DNA from: JACCXE01 sp963718605
GTDB taxonomy: Bacteria > Actinomycetota > Acidimicrobiia > Acidimicrobiales > JACCXE01
DNA: 64,000 bases
Assembly (NCBI GenBank): GCA_963718605.1
Contig: OY970363.1
Location: 2,480,001 to 2,544,000, forward strand
Direction: 5' to 3'
The translations under genes and the position numbers were made by a program. This document shows, one piece after another, positions 1-8,373 of the stretch (position 1 is its first letter; each line of letters opens with the position of its first letter). The notes under the pieces were generated by a model that saw only the letters and a list, made by a program, of their open reading frames with translations, searched no databases and was not told where the DNA came from.

Positions 1-821
1 ACGCGCAGTGCGAGAGCGGCACGTTGCCGCAGGTGTCGGTGCTGTGCCCCTTCGTCACGCTGAGCGACGCCTTTGGTTGTGACGACCACCCGCACGCCGA
101 CATCCGGCTTGGCCAGGCGTACCTGTCCGACGTCACCGAAGCGTTTGTGAACTCACGCCACTACGAGCAGGGCGCGCTCGTGATCACCTACGACGAATGG
201 GGCGGCTTCCACGACCACGTCGACCCGCCGCGCATTCCCGACGATCGCGGCACCCCGAAAGATCCCGGCGGCAAAGACGACTTCGCACAGATTGGGTTCC
301 GCATTCCGTCCACGATCGTGAGCCCGTGGACGCACAACGGCGGCAGCGTCGACCACACGCTCTACGACCATGCGTCGATCGTGCGGTTCATCACCGAGAA
401 CTGGAACCTGCCGTACCTGACGAAGCGGGTGCGGTCGACGAACAGCATCGAGCACACGTTCCGCGGCTTCAAACACTTCAACCCGGAGAACAAGTTCGCG
501 CCCTACGAAGCACCGCTGTCGCTCACGCTCGAGTCGGGCGACTACGCGCTCCGCAAGTTCTTGAGCGACGAGACCACCGACCCGACGAAGTTGCCCGAAG
601 TCGGCAAGATCCCGGGCACACCGGACTGGCCGCTGCCGCCGCTCGTGCCCCCGCCCACGCCCGAGAGTGCGGATGACGACTCAATCGGCGCCGATGGCTT
701 GGCGAAGCTGCGGGACATGGGCTGGTTCGAGAAGTACAAGATCAAGACCGACCACAAACTCGCCGACTCATTCCTGCACTCCCGCCCCGAACTTCTCAAG
801 GAAGCGACTAGGCAACCCTGA
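1..821 (+). CDS. phosphoesterase / phospholipase C family, C-terminal part
   Basis: The reading frame is open at the left edge (codons start at base 3), so only the C-terminal ~272 residues are present. The stretch ITYDEWGGFHDHVDPP matches the metal-site region of the bacterial phospholipase C / acid phosphatase (AcpA-like) phosphoesterase family, where an Asp-Glu-x-Gly-Gly-Phe-x-Asp-His motif binds active-site metal. These enzymes are usually exported and hydrolyse phosphodiesters or phosphomonoesters; the export signal would lie outside the window. The ORF stops at TGA 819-821, just before a palindrome with a T-run. The family call is firm, the substrate is unknown. Confidence 0.85.
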   Translation, partial: AQCESGTLPQVSVLCPFVTLSDAFGCDDHPHADIRLGQAYLSDVTEAFVNSRHYEQGALVITYDEWGGFHDHVDPPRIPDDRGTPKDPGGKDDFAQIGFRIPSTIVSPWTHNGGSVDHTLYDHASIVRFITENWNLPYLTKRVRSTNSIEHTFRGFKHFNPENKFAPYEAPLSLTLESGDYALRKFLSDETTDPTKLPEVGKIPGTPDWPLPPLVPPPTPESADDDSIGADGLAKLRDMGWFEKYKIKTDHKLADSFLHSRPELLKEATRQP

Positions 822-828
822 CTTCCTT

Positions 829-888
829 CATTCTTGTAACCCTGAGTAGCCGTATAGGCGACTGAGGATGACAAGAATGCGTTTTTTT
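829..888 (+). terminator. palindrome plus T-run between phosphoesterase and tRNA
   Basis: CATTCTTGT (829-837) is exactly complementary to ACAAGAATG (871-879), and seven T follow at 882-888. The long central loop (838-870) contains further partly complementary bases. It starts eight bases after the phosphoesterase stop and ends at the 3' end of the oppositely oriented tRNA, so an intrinsic terminator for the plus-strand gene fits. The long loop makes it atypical and it could instead be a dispersed palindromic repeat. Confidence 0.5.
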
Positions 889-889
889 G

Positions 890-961
890 CGCCCTCGGTA
901 GGATTCGAACCTACGCACCCGGCTCCGGAGGCCAGTGCTCTATCCCCTGAGCTACGAGGGC
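890..961 (-). tRNA. tRNA-Arg (anticodon CCG)
   Basis: On the minus strand a full cloverleaf can be drawn: acceptor stem GCCCTCG/CGAGGGC, D arm GCTC/GAGC, anticodon stem CTGGC/GCCGG with loop CTCCGGA, a four-base variable loop, and T arm GTAGG-TTCGAAT-CCTAC. The anticodon is CCG, reading the Arg codon CGG. The discriminator base is G and no CCA is encoded. One T-G pair occurs in the anticodon stem. The gene overlaps the 5' part of a longer open frame leading into the response regulator, so that extension is not coding. Confidence 0.95.
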
Positions 962-1002
962 AGGGGGCCTGCAGCGTAGCCGCCGACTATTTGCCGCTTA
1001 CG

Positions 1003-1377
1003 ATGCGTTGCGTGCCCAAGGTTCTTGTGGTGGACGACGATCCGTCGATCCAACGTCTCGTATCGCTGACGTTCGAGATGGAGGGCTGGACGGTGGTCAT
1101 CGCCGACGACGGGATCGCGGGCCTCGCCGCCGCGAAGCTGGAAAGCCCCGACGCGATCCTGCTCGACGTGATGATGCCGAAGATGGACGGGCTGTCGGTC
1201 GCGTCGGAACTGAAGTCTGATCCGGATACCTCGCGCATACCCGTGGTCTTGCTGTCGGCCAAGGCGCAGGCCGGCGATCTCGGCGCCGGCATGGCCACCG
1301 GCGCCGACGAATACATCACGAAGCCGTTCGATCCGCTCGAACTGCTTGAGCGAGTAACGGCGCTCGTGGAGCGGTAG
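1003..1377 (+). CDS. single-domain response regulator (CheY-like receiver)
   Basis: A 124-residue protein that is a receiver domain and nothing more. Visible are the acidic pocket DDD at residues 11-13, the phospho-acceptor Asp55 in LLDVMMPKMDG, a Ser/Thr switch at Ser85 and the conserved Lys107 in ITKPFDP. No output domain follows, so it probably signals by protein contact, like CheY or Spo0F. ATG 1003 is chosen because the open frame continues upstream only through the tRNA. No histidine kinase gene is nearby, so the partner is unknown. Confidence 0.88.
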   Translation: MRCVPKVLVVDDDPSIQRLVSLTFEMEGWTVVIADDGIAGLAAAKLESPDAILLDVMMPKMDGLSVASELKSDPDTSRIPVVLLSAKAQAGDLGAGMATGADEYITKPFDPLELLERVTALVER

Positions 1378-1385
1378 ACCAAGGC

Positions 1386-1940
1386 ATGACCAGCCTGCCG
1401 GACCGACCGAATACCGCACTTGTTGTGGTGGACGTACAGAACGGTGTCGTCCACGGTGCGCACAAGCGCGACGAAGTAATCGCGAATATCAACGCGCTCG
1501 TCGAGCGCGCGCGGGCCAGCGACGTCGACGTGATTTGGGTGCAGCACTCGAGCGACAACCTCGTGCCGGACACCGACGCCTGGCAGTACGTGCCTGAATT
1601 GCAGCGCACTGATTCCGAGCCCGTCGTGCACAAGCGTTACGGCGACTCGTTCGAGGACACCAATTTGGAATCCGAGCTGGCCAAGCGCGGCGTCGGGCGA
1701 CTGGTCGTGACGGGGGCGCAAACTGATGCGTGTGTGCGCTCCACGATCCACGGCGCCTTCGCCCGCGGCTACGACACGGTGCTCGTGAGCGACGCGCACA
1801 CAACCGAAGACCTCACCGAGTACGGCGCGCCCCCGGTCGCCGAAGTGATCGCGCACACAAACCTGTACTGGTCATTTCAAGATGGACCCGGCCGCGAAGC
1901 CGCAGTCATCGAGACGGCGAAGGTCGACTTCAGCGCGTAG
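1386..1940 (+). CDS. isochorismatase-family cysteine hydrolase
   Basis: The 184-residue protein has the usual length and the catalytic triad of the isochorismatase-like (nicotinamidase-related) hydrolases: Asp16 in VVVDVQN, Lys83 in VHKRYGDSF and Cys116 in GAQTDACVRST, the last preceded by the family's cis-peptide region. Members hydrolyse amides or vinyl ethers such as nicotinamide, N-carbamoylsarcosine or isochorismate. Nothing in the sequence fixes the substrate. It starts 8 bases after the response regulator in the same direction and converges on argS, whose stop is directly adjacent. Confidence 0.9.
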   Translation: MTSLPDRPNTALVVVDVQNGVVHGAHKRDEVIANINALVERARASDVDVIWVQHSSDNLVPDTDAWQYVPELQRTDSEPVVHKRYGDSFEDTNLESELAKRGVGRLVVTGAQTDACVRSTIHGAFARGYDTVLVSDAHTTEDLTEYGAPPVAEVIAHTNLYWSFQDGPGREAAVIETAKVDFSA

Positions 1941-3662
1941 CTAGAGCTGTTCCGGCGCGTCGATGCCCAACAGGCCGAGCCCGGTTTTTATCGTTGACGC
2001 GGTGGCCGCGGACAGGACCAGTCGTGAATCACGCGTGTCGTCGTCCGCCTTCAGCACGGGGCACACCTCGTAGAACGACGTGAACGCCTGCGCCAGTTCG
2101 AACAGGTACGTGCACAGCTTGTGCGGCGCGCAGCCGTCCGCGACGGCGTTCACGGCCTCGTCGAACCCAAGCAGCGCGATTGCGAGCGCCCGTTCTTGCG
2201 GCTCGGCGACTACGACGTTTGCGCCCGCGATCGACGCCGGTTCGATTTCGGCGCGGCGGAACATCGACTGGATGCGCGCGTGCGCGTACTGGAGATACGG
2301 ACCGGTATTGCCTTCGAACGCGACCATGCGTTCTGGGTCGAACGTGTAGTCCTTGACCCGTTCGCTGGAGAGGTCGGCGTACTTCAGCGCGCCGATGCCG
2401 ACGGCGCGTGCGATGGCCGTGCGCGTGTCGTCGTCCAATTCGGGGTTCTTCTCGTTCACCACGGCGGCGGCGCGCTCCATCGCTGACTCAAGCAGTTCGG
2501 TCAGCTTCGGTGTCTCGCCAGAACGCGACTTGAGCGGGCGTCCGTCCTTGCCCAACACCGAGCCGAAGTTGACGTGCTCGGCGCGCGCAGGCGGTGCGAG
2601 CCAGCCCGCTTTTTGCGCCGCCAGGAAGACCTGATTGAGGTGCTGATGCTGGCGGCTGTCGACCACGTACAGCAACCGCGTGGCCTTGAGGTCGCGCACG
2701 CGGTAGCGGATGCCGGCCATGTCGGTGGTGCCGTAGGTGAAGCCGCCGTCGCTCTTGCGGATGATCAGCGGTGCTTCGAACCCGTCTACAAAAATGCAAA
2801 GCGCGCCGTCGTCGACCACCGCTACGTCGTTCGCCTCGAGCTCGGCGGCGGTGTCGACGAGCATGTCGTTGTACGCGCTTTCGGGCTTCACGTCGTCGTC
2901 GACGAGCAGTACGCCGAGTTGCGCGTAAATCGCGAGGTTGTGCGCGTGCGCGGCCTCGACGAAGCGGCGCCAGACCGCGTGGGTCTCTTCGTCGCCTGAC
3001 TGCAACAACACGACACGGGCGCGGGCGCGTTCGGTGAAGTCGGGTTCGGAAGTGAATCGGGCGTTCGCCGACTGGTAAAAGTCGGTGAGGTCTTCGAGCG
3101 ACGGGAAGTCGCCGGCCTTCTCGCAGTCGAGGTAGTGCTCGATGAGCATGCCGAATGACGTGCCCCAGTCCCCGTAGTGGTTCTGACGCACGACGTCGTG
3201 ACCGAGGAATGCCAACGTCCGCGCGATCGAGTCGCCGATGATCGTCGAGCGGAGATGGCCGACGTGCATCTCTTTGTTGACCGTCGGGCTCGAGTAGTCG
3301 ATGACCACACGTTCGGGATGTGTGGCCGTCGCCACACCGGAGCGGTCGCTCTCGTTGATGGCCACTACCGCCGCGGCCAGCGCGGCTGGTTCGACCCAGA
3401 TGTTGATAAAGCCAGGCCCGGCGATCTCGGTGCGCTCGACCAATCCGTCCAGATCGGCGGCGTCGACGATGGTCTGCGCCACTTCACGCGGCGGCTTGCC
3501 GACCTGCTTCGCCAGCGCCATCGCCGCGTTCGCTTGGGTGTCCGCGCGCTGGCTCGGACGCAGAACCGGGTCGGTTCCGGCGAACGCAGAGCCGAACGCA
3601 GCCTCGATCGCAGCCGACAGGCGCGCGCCGATCGCGACAAAAGGAGACGGTGATTCGGCCAT
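1941..3662 (-). CDS. argS: arginyl-tRNA synthetase
   Basis: A 573-residue class I aminoacyl-tRNA synthetase that charges tRNA-Arg in the cytosol. The HIGH-type signature is HVGH within KEMHVGHLRSTIIGDS, and the counterpart of the KMSKS loop is LKSRSG, as usual for ArgRS. An N-terminal tRNA-binding (Arg-tRNA-synt N) region and a C-terminal anticodon-binding DALR region are present, so the protein is full length. It is divergent from lysA with only 21 bp between the starts, and argS-lysA adjacency is classic for actinobacteria. Confidence 0.97.
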   Translation of the reverse strand: MAESPSPFVAIGARLSAAIEAAFGSAFAGTDPVLRPSQRADTQANAAMALAKQVGKPPREVAQTIVDAADLDGLVERTEIAGPGFINIWVEPAALAAAVVAINESDRSGVATATHPERVVIDYSSPTVNKEMHVGHLRSTIIGDSIARTLAFLGHDVVRQNHYGDWGTSFGMLIEHYLDCEKAGDFPSLEDLTDFYQSANARFTSEPDFTERARARVVLLQSGDEETHAVWRRFVEAAHAHNLAIYAQLGVLLVDDDVKPESAYNDMLVDTAAELEANDVAVVDDGALCIFVDGFEAPLIIRKSDGGFTYGTTDMAGIRYRVRDLKATRLLYVVDSRQHQHLNQVFLAAQKAGWLAPPARAEHVNFGSVLGKDGRPLKSRSGETPKLTELLESAMERAAAVVNEKNPELDDDTRTAIARAVGIGALKYADLSSERVKDYTFDPERMVAFEGNTGPYLQYAHARIQSMFRRAEIEPASIAGANVVVAEPQERALAIALLGFDEAVNAVADGCAPHKLCTYLFELAQAFTSFYEVCPVLKADDDTRDSRLVLSAATASTIKTGLGLLGIDAPEQL

Positions 3663-3683
3663 GTCGTTACTAATTTCGCACGG

Positions 3684-4961
3684 ATGACGCCGCTGCCCCG
3701 AAACCTTTTGTCAGCGAACGCGTCTGTGGACGCCGACGGACGCCTTCGAATCGCGGGCCTCGACGCGCTCGACCTCGCCGCTGAATTCGGCACGCCGGTG
3801 TTCATTTACGACGAAGACGATTTGCGAACACGGGCCCGGGCCGCCGTCGACGCGTTCGGGGACGGCGTCGCGTTCGCGTCCAAATCGTTCCTGTGCAAGG
3901 CGATGGCGCGTCTCGCCCACGAAGAAGGCATGTGCATCGACGTGTCGACCGCAGGGGAGTTGCACGTTGTGCTGGCGGCGGGCGTTCCGGCGGATCGGCT
4001 CGTGCTGCACGGCAACAACAAAAGCGACGCCGAGTTGGAACGCGCGCTCGACGCGGGCGTCGGGCGCATCATCGTCGACTCGTTTGACGAGATCGATCGC
4101 ATCGGCAGGCTCCTCGAAGCACGGGCCGGGTTGACGCCGCGCGTCCTAATTCGCGTCACGCCCGGAGTGGAGGCGCACACCCACGAATACGTGATGACCG
4201 GCCAAGAAGACTCGAAGTTCGGGTTCTCGGTGGCGAGTGGCGCGGCGGCGAAGGCGATCGAACGCCTGCAAGCGATGCGCGTCAACCTCGTCGGGATCCA
4301 CGCGCACATTGGCAGTCAGATTTTTCGCACCATCGGCTTCGAGCAGGAAGTGGCGGTCCTGGCCGAACTTGTACGGGACTTGGACATTGAAGAGTTGTGC
4401 ATCGGCGGCGGCCTCGGCGTTGCGTACGTCGAACACGAGGAGGGTCCCACGATGGCGCAGTGGGGAACCACGGTGAAGGCCGCGGCCGCGCAGGCCGGCG
4501 TCGCGGCCGACGTGCGCATCACCGCCGAACCGGGCCGTTCGATCGTCGCTCCCGCCGCGCTCACGCTGTACACGGTCGGCACGATCAAGCACCTCCAGGG
4601 CATCCGCACCTACATGGCGGTGGACGGCGGCATGAGCGACAACCCCCGGCCCGTCCTCTACGGCAGTGGCTACGAGACGTTCCTGCCCCGGGCCGTCGAC
4701 GCCGACCGCGACCTCACGGTCACGCTCGTCGGCAAGCACTGTGAGTCGGGCGACGTGATCGTGCGCGACGCCCGCGTCCCCCTCGACACCGCCGTCGGTG
4801 ACGTAATCGCCACGCCCGTCACCGGCGCGTACGGATACTCAATGGCGTCGAACTACAACAAGGTGCCCCGCCCGCCGGTCGTTTTCGTAAAGGACGGCAA
4901 CGCCCGCGTCGTGGTGCGCCGCGAGACGCTCGACGACCTTCTCCGGCTCGACGCGGACTAG
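3684..4961 (+). CDS. lysA: diaminopimelate decarboxylase
   Basis: The 425-residue fold-type III PLP enzyme catalyses the last step of lysine synthesis, meso-diaminopimelate to L-lysine. Lys67 in ASKSFLCKAM is the PLP Schiff-base lysine, GIHAHIGSQ is the conserved barrel motif, and the GKHCESGDV segment supplies the cysteine and acidic residue that the dimer partner contributes to the active site. Length is normal. It is followed after 13 bp by hom in the same direction, consistent with an aspartate-family operon. Confidence 0.96.
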   Translation: MTPLPRNLLSANASVDADGRLRIAGLDALDLAAEFGTPVFIYDEDDLRTRARAAVDAFGDGVAFASKSFLCKAMARLAHEEGMCIDVSTAGELHVVLAAGVPADRLVLHGNNKSDAELERALDAGVGRIIVDSFDEIDRIGRLLEARAGLTPRVLIRVTPGVEAHTHEYVMTGQEDSKFGFSVASGAAAKAIERLQAMRVNLVGIHAHIGSQIFRTIGFEQEVAVLAELVRDLDIEELCIGGGLGVAYVEHEEGPTMAQWGTTVKAAAAQAGVAADVRITAEPGRSIVAPAALTLYTVGTIKHLQGIRTYMAVDGGMSDNPRPVLYGSGYETFLPRAVDADRDLTVTLVGKHCESGDVIVRDARVPLDTAVGDVIATPVTGAYGYSMASNYNKVPRPPVVFVKDGNARVVVRRETLDDLLRLDAD

Positions 4962-4974
4962 GTAGCGTGAACTG

Positions 4975-6264
4975 ATGTCTACTGCCGCCGTCCGAGTGGG
5001 AGTTCTCGGCTGCGGCAACGTAGGCGGGGCTCTCGTGAGCCTGATTTCGCGGGAAGCGAACGCCATCGAGGCGCGCACCGGAATCCGACTCGAGATCACG
5101 CGTGTCGCGGTGCGCGACCTGGACAAGCCCCGGCCCGCCGAGTTGAACCGCGACCTGCTCACCACCGACGCGCACGCCTTGGTCACCGCCGACGACGTGG
5201 ACGTCGTGGTCGAGATCATGGGCGTACTCGATCCGGCCGACGAACTGCTGCGCGCCGCGCTGGCGGCGGGCAAGCCTGTCGTCACCGCAAATAAGGAACT
5301 TCTTGCGACGCGCGGCGTCGACCTCTTCGCCGCGGCGGCGGAGGCGGGGCGGGACTTGCTGTTCGAAGCCGCGGTCGCCGGCGGCATCCCCGTTATCCGC
5401 CCGCTGCGCGAGTCGCTCGCGGGTGAGCCGATCCTGCGCATCATGGGCATCGTCAACGGCACGACGAACTTCATCCTCACCCGAATGACCGAGGATGGCG
5501 CGACCTACGAGGACGCACTCGGTGAGGCGCAACGACTCGGTTACGCCGAACCCGACCCGACGGCCGACGTCGGCGGCTTCGACGCCGGCGCCAAAGTCGC
5601 AATCCTGGCGAGCATCGCGTTCGGCGTGGGCGTATCGCTCGCCGACGTGTACTGCGAGGGCATCACGAAGATCACCGCGACCGACATCGCGTTCGCGCAA
5701 CGGCTCGGTTACGTCGTGAAGCTTCTGGGCATCGCCGAACAGGTCGACGGGCAAGTCGGCGTACGCGTGCACCCGGCGATGGTGCCGGCGACCCATGCGT
5801 TGGCGAGCGTGCGCGATTCGTTCAACGCCGTGTTCATCGAAGGCGAAGCGGTCGGCGAACTCATGCTTTATGGCCGCGGCGCCGGTGCCATGCCGACGTC
5901 TTCGCGCGCTCCTCGGCGATCTGCTGGACGCCGCGCACAACCTGCGCCAAGGCGGCGCCGGCCGTGCGCCGGTGTTGAGCACCGCGAAGCTGCGTTCAGT
6001 CGACGACCTGCGGTCGCAGTACTACCTCGCCCTTGACGTGGCCGATAAGCCCGGTGTGCTCGCCGCAGTCGCGGGTGTGCTCGGTAACCACGGCGTGTCG
6101 ATCCAGTCGATGGAACAGCAGGGCCTCGGCGACAAGCCCGCCTCGTGTTCATCACCCACGTCGCCCGCGAAGCCGACGTCCAGAAGACGCTGACGGATCT
6201 GAAGGCGCTCGACGCGGTGCGCAGCATCGGCGGTCTCCTCCGCGTCATTGGCGACGAGCGCTAA
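4975..6264 (+). CDS. hom: homoserine dehydrogenase (two compensating frame breaks)
   Basis: Encodes NAD(P)-dependent reduction of aspartate semialdehyde to homoserine. The N-terminal Rossmann motif GVLGCGNVGGAL, the catalytic core around NGTTNFIL, and a C-terminal ACT regulatory domain (ALDVADKPGVLAAVAGVLG) are all recognisable, but not in one frame. The first frame runs to about 5895-5910. The reading then moves by one base until about 6136, where a missing base returns it to the original frame ending at TAA 6262-6264. All protein segments are well conserved, so sequencing or assembly indels are more likely than a pseudogene. It sits directly behind lysA. Confidence 0.88.
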
Positions 6265-7589
6265 CTACCCGAGATTTTTGTTGATGGCGTCGACGACGGC
6301 GCCGTAGTCAGCATCGAGGTTGACCGGCGCGTTGGCCTGGGGCGCCGCGATCCCTTCCAGCGACCGCTCGTGGTAGCCGACCTTGAACTCGGTGAACTTG
6401 AGGCCGCTCGCGGTTGAGATGCACACGACCTTGTCGTCGTGCCGGATCGTGCCCGCGTCCACCAGCTTTTCCAGCACGGCGAGGCCGACCGCGGTGTGCG
6501 GGCACGTGTACATGCCGGTGCGATCGGCTCGCGCCGCCGCCTCGGAAAGTTCGTTCTCGCTGGCCTGCTCGACCACGCCGTTCATCGCGTCGAGCGCCTG
6601 CATCGCGCGCGGCGCCGACACCGGGTTGCCGATCTGAATCGCGGTTGCCAGCGTCGGCTGCGCCTTGATCGGGTCGACCTCTTTGCGTCCGGCCATCCAC
6701 GCGCGGTACATCGGGTTGGCGTTCTCGGCCTGCGCGATCACGAGGCGGGGCAGCTTGGTCACCACGCCGAGGTCCTCCATCATCGGAAGCCCGCGTAGAG
6801 CGCCGACGCGTTGCCGAGGTTGCCGCTCGGCAGGATGATCCAGTCGGGCACCTGCCAGTCGAACTGCTCGACGATCTCGATGCCGACCGTCTTCTGTCCC
6901 TCGAGCCGCAGCGGGTTCATCGAGTTCGCGAGGTACACGAGCCCCTCGGCCGCGAGCTGCTTGACGATCTCCATGCAGCCGTCGAAGTCGGTGTCGAGGC
7001 CGAGCACGAGCGCGCCGTGCGCGAGCGGCTGCACCAGCTGCGCGGTCGAGATCATTCCGCGCGGCAACAGCACGACGACGGGCAGACCGGCCGCGGCGCC
7101 GTAGGCCGCGAGCGCGGCGCTGGTGTCGCCCGTCGACGCGCAGGCGATGGCCTTGACCTTGAGGCCCTCCTTGATCGCCTTGCGCACCACGCTGACGAGC
7201 ACGGTCATGCCGAGGTCCTTGAACGAACCCGAGTGGCTGTTGCCGCACATCTTCACCCAGAGGTCTTCGACGCCGACCTGCTTGCCGTAGCGCTCGGCCC
7301 AGAACAGGTTGGTGCCGCCCTCGTACATCGACACGATGTCGTCGTCGCCGACCTCGGGCATCACCCACTCGCGCTTGCCCCACACGCCCGAGCCGTACGG
7401 CCACACGTTCTGGCGGTACCGCTCGTCGAACAGCTGCATCCACGACGGGCCGCTGCGGTCGCGCAGCGCGTCGATGTCGTGCACCACCTGCAGCAAGCCG
7501 CCGCACGTCGGGCACGCGTAGATCGCCTGGGTGACGGGCCAACTGCCCGCGCATCCGGCGAAACAGCGAAACTCGGCGTGGTACGGCAT
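6265..7589 (-). CDS. thrC: threonine synthase (one frame break)
   Basis: A fold-type II PLP enzyme making threonine from O-phosphohomoserine. The N-terminal 269 residues include two Cys pairs of a small zinc-ribbon-like lead (CFAGCAG, CPTCGG) and the PLP lysine in SGSFKDLGM; the phosphate-binding SGNLGNASA follows. Near 6783 one base appears to be missing and the C-terminal ~170 residues continue in another frame, from MMEDLGVV to the stop at 6265. Joined, the length is about 440 residues, normal for the family. Unusually it points towards hom, its stop abutting the hom stop, whereas related actinobacteria keep hom-thrC-thrB collinear. Confidence 0.9.
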
Positions 7590-7601
7590 CCCTCGACCGT
7601 A

Positions 7602-8152
7602 TTAGGTCGCGGGCGGTACCTCGGAATGATTCGCGCCGCACATGAACACGGCGAGCCGGGCGATCGTGTCGCCCGGGTTCTTCCAGCGGTGACGGGTGCC
7701 GTTCTGCACCACCGTGTCGCCGGGTTGGAGCGTGACCTCGGCGCCGTCGTCGAGTTCGAGCACGACCGTGCCTTCGAGCACGATCTCGAAGTCGATCGTG
7801 TCGGTGGTGTGCATGCCCGGATCCGAACGATCCATGTACCGCATCATTCCGGGCATGCCGGCTTCTATGTCCGCGAGACCCGCGGCGATGTCGAGGTCAG
7901 CGGGCCGCTCGGCGCCGTCGGGCGGGAGGCAGAACAGCCCGAACCGGAACCCGCCGATCGGGGGGAAGTACGTGTGATGGGCGAGGCACCGACCCGTCGC
8001 CGGGAAACTGGGGCGTCGTGTCGCCGCCCCAGAGCCGGTGGAACTCCGCGCTGGGCATCAGCACGGGTTCGAATCGGAGCGACCGCCTCGTCACTGACGA
8101 ACACGGACTTGCCTGCAGCATCATGACCAGTAACCACGCGGCGAACGTTCAT
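7602..8152 (-). CDS. cupin-domain protein (two frame breaks)
   Basis: The C-terminal 84 residues form a clear small beta-barrel cupin: VLEGTVVLELDDGAEVTLQ followed by PGDTVVQNGTRHRW, the two cupin motifs with a metal-binding His. Upstream, in two other frames, are the expected N-terminal pieces (MNVRRVVTGHDAAGKSVFVS from ATG 8152, then a middle segment LMPSAEFHRLWGGD, then TYFPPIGGFRFGLF in the final frame). Frame changes fall near 8070 and near 7985. Joined, the protein is ~180 residues, resembling the actinobacterial single-domain cupins of unknown substrate. It lies 12 bp upstream of thrC in the same direction. Confidence 0.72.
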
Positions 8153-8373
8153 GGGAATGAGTCAAGCAAATTGAGCGTTTGCCCTGCTGGTGCCACTCCT
8201 TGACCGGCGTGGTGCTACAGTCCGTATCGCACCGACCGGGTCCCCTGAAACCTAAGGAACCCCGGAAGTGCTCCCGAATCCGCCAACTTGGCAGGTTTTG
8301 CCTAGGTGGCTCCTGGTTGCAATTCAAGGCTTTTCCCTTGGACGCAACCTGTCCCAATAAGTGAGGTAATTAC
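8153..8373 (+). other. intergenic leader region upstream of rho
   Basis: This 221-bp gap separates the minus-strand cupin gene from rho. It contains a TTGACC hexamer at 8200-8205 with only a weak -10 candidate after it, short self-complementary stretches such as GCCAACTTGGC (8282-8292), C-rich pyrimidine patches, and a good ribosome site GAGG at 8363-8366 in front of the rho ATG. rho genes are often autoregulated in their leaders, so an attenuation role is possible but not demonstrated. Confidence 0.3.

Noticed and set aside
868..1002. Longer N terminus for the response regulator
   Set aside because: This stretch is occupied by the tRNA-Arg gene on the other strand, and the receiver domain starts right at ATG 1003.
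6265..7641. Single 458-residue gene on the minus strand
   Set aside because: Its N-terminal half is a wrong-frame reading of threonine synthase; the true N terminus lies in the overlapping frame starting at 7589.
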